From contig URPT01000031.1 of assembly GCA_900549845.1 (NCBI GenBank), positions 1 through 14,138 of the forward strand: a stretch of 14,138 nt of DNA, written 5' to 3'. Shown one piece after another: positions 13,442-14,138 of the stretch; positions within the stretch are counted from its first letter, which is position 1, and the number at the start of each line of letters is the position of its first letter. Under the pieces are notes generated by a model. The model was not told where the DNA came from, made no database searches, and saw only the letters and a list, made by a program, of their open reading frames with translations. The translations under genes were made by a program, and so were the position numbers. This stretch comes from an uncultured Veillonella sp. (GTDB lineage: Bacteria > Bacillota > Negativicutes > Veillonellales > Veillonellaceae).

Positions 13442-13469
13442 AAAGAGGCTAGCAAATGCTAGCCTCTTT
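13442..13469. terminator. Bidirectional terminator between the glutaredoxin-like gene and ygbA-like gene
   Basis: AAAGAGGCTAGCA (13442-13454) pairs perfectly with TGCTAGCCTCTTT (13457-13469), followed by a run of T on the plus strand and flanked by A on the other side, so it can serve both converging genes. The stop codon of the minus-strand gene (13459-13461) lies inside the right arm. Confidence 0.9.
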
Positions 13470-13788
13470 TTTTGTCTTTCCATTCAAGATACATATGTCT
13501 AATAACTTGGATTGGCGATACCAGTAACATCCTTGGTCCACCATAACGCATAATTTCACGGATTTTTTCACGATAATTCGGTGCATAGCAATGGGTTTTA
13601 CATACACTACAGAATGTTTTACTTTCCATATGAGGACATGCATCAATGCGATGCTCTGCATATTCCCAAACCTGTTCACAATCTTTGCAAAGTTGCCCCT
13701 TAGGCGTATGGTGCTTATTATGACAATAGATGCCAATAATTTGGTACATAGTTTTTAGTTCTAACTTACGTTTTTCATCAACTGTCAT
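13459..13788 (-). CDS. YgbA_NO-family protein (nitrous-oxide-stimulated promoter family)
   Basis: A 109-residue protein resembling E. coli YgbA, a small cysteine-rich protein whose gene is induced by nitric oxide through NsrR in enterobacteria. Visible are clustered cysteines and histidines (CHNKHH at 22-27, CKDC at 34-37, ACPHM at 50-54, CSVCKTHC at 60-67), a pattern suited to metal binding, followed by the conserved RMLLVSPIQVIRH (86-98). Its biochemical role is not established, to my knowledge. AGGAGGG just before the ATG at 13788 fixes the start. It begins nine bases after the stop of the upstream gene, so both are likely translated from one mRNA. I saw no NsrR-type site in the window; its promoter would lie beyond the right edge. 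Confidence 0.8.
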   Translation of the reverse strand: MTVDEKRKLELKTMYQIIGIYCHNKHHTPKGQLCKDCEQVWEYAEHRIDACPHMESKTFCSVCKTHCYAPNYREKIREIMRYGGPRMLLVSPIQVIRHMYLEWKDKKRG

Positions 13789-13797
13789 ACTACCCTC

Positions 13798-14115
13798 CTA
13801 TTTCACAGACCATGATACCCACGCCACTTTATCAACCGTTTTATTATGGATTTCTCCATTAATGGCTAATGGTTCAATGAGATTTCTAATTTCTACTTTC
13901 ATATCTTCTATATCGCCCCATGTATTATTATGAAGTCGCATAGCAAAGTAATTAACCGCTTTATCAAGGCTCATAACCTCTGTTTCAGGAACCGTCTTAT
14001 ACGTCACTTTTATATTATGCCCTATTTCATGAATAGCATCTAAACACTCTTTCATCTTGCCATCCCATGGGAAAGAATCACGTCCAAAGAAATGTTCAGA
14101 TAACATATCTACCAT
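13798..14115 (-). CDS. Unrecognised protein upstream of the YgbA-like gene (may continue past the edge)
   Basis: A frame of at least 105 residues, rich in charged residues with predicted helices (for example around residues 18-35 and 65-82) and a Trp-rich end (VAWVSWSVK). I do not recognise it. The ATG at 14115 has GGAG seven bases upstream and is a possible start, but the frame stays open to the window edge (about seven further codons, reading SERSDE before the Met), so the gene may begin outside. It ends nine bases before the YgbA-like gene, which suggests one transcript and perhaps a related role. No signal peptide or membrane helix is seen in the visible part. Confidence 0.6.
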   Translation of the reverse strand: MVDMLSEHFFGRDSFPWDGKMKECLDAIHEIGHNIKVTYKTVPETEVMSLDKAVNYFAMRLHNNTWGDIEDMKVEIRNLIEPLAINGEIHNKTVDKVAWVSWSVK

Positions 14116-14138
14116 TTCATCGCTCCGTTCACTGAAAG

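Noticed and set aside
13449..13736. Minus-strand frame of 95 codons overlapping the YgbA-like gene
   Set aside because: It is a shifted frame of the same region; the YgbA-like frame has family motifs and a clear ribosome-binding site.

Overview
The window reads as ordinary chromosome from a low-GC, diderm-type Firmicute, most likely a Negativicute close to Veillonella. This is inferred from base composition, gene style and gene content (a DcuC-type dicarboxylate carrier, a YgbA_NO protein, M20D amidohydrolases); no database search was possible. All genes but one lie on the minus strand. No rRNA, tRNA, insertion sequence, prophage or CRISPR was seen.

Layout from right to left, which is the direction of most transcription: (1) 14138-13459 holds an unrecognised protein running to the window edge, followed by a YgbA_NO-family protein. 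(2) 13129-13407 is the only plus-strand gene, a small glutaredoxin-like protein. It has its own promoter and a large palindrome at the predicted transcription start, and it shares a bidirectional terminator with ygbA. (3) 12935-10687 is ilvB-ilvN, the two subunits of acetohydroxyacid synthase. (4) 10524-8027 holds a beta-carbonic anhydrase, an unrecognised 154-residue protein and a membrane-anchored metallophosphatase, ending in a strong terminator. The carbonic anhydrase leader contains a terminator-like hairpin that abuts its ribosome-binding site. (5) 7783-1887 is an arginine operon. It begins with a near-consensus promoter and a cluster of palindromes, then M20D amidohydrolase, argF, argC, argB, argD and a small membrane protein, and ends at a terminator. 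(6) 1833-655 is a second M20D amidohydrolase with its own terminator. (7) 1-357 is the start of a DcuC-family carrier, preceded by an array of degenerate 11-bp repeats.

How the genes work together: argB, argC and argD convert N-acetylglutamate to N-acetylornithine, and the carbamoyltransferase leads toward citrulline. No argE or argJ is visible, but an M20D deacylase is the first gene of the operon and another follows it. The most interesting point is in the carbamoyltransferase. It closely resembles anabolic and catabolic ornithine carbamoyltransferases and keeps the carbamoyl-phosphate site. At the two positions that hold the alpha-amino group of ornithine in the E. coli and human enzymes (Asp231 and Ser235), it has Gly231 and Thr235, and further normally conserved second-substrate residues are changed (His163, Asn141). 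Together with the deacylases, this raises the possibility that it carbamoylates an N-acylated ornithine and that deacylation comes afterwards. That is a hypothesis, not a demonstrated function.
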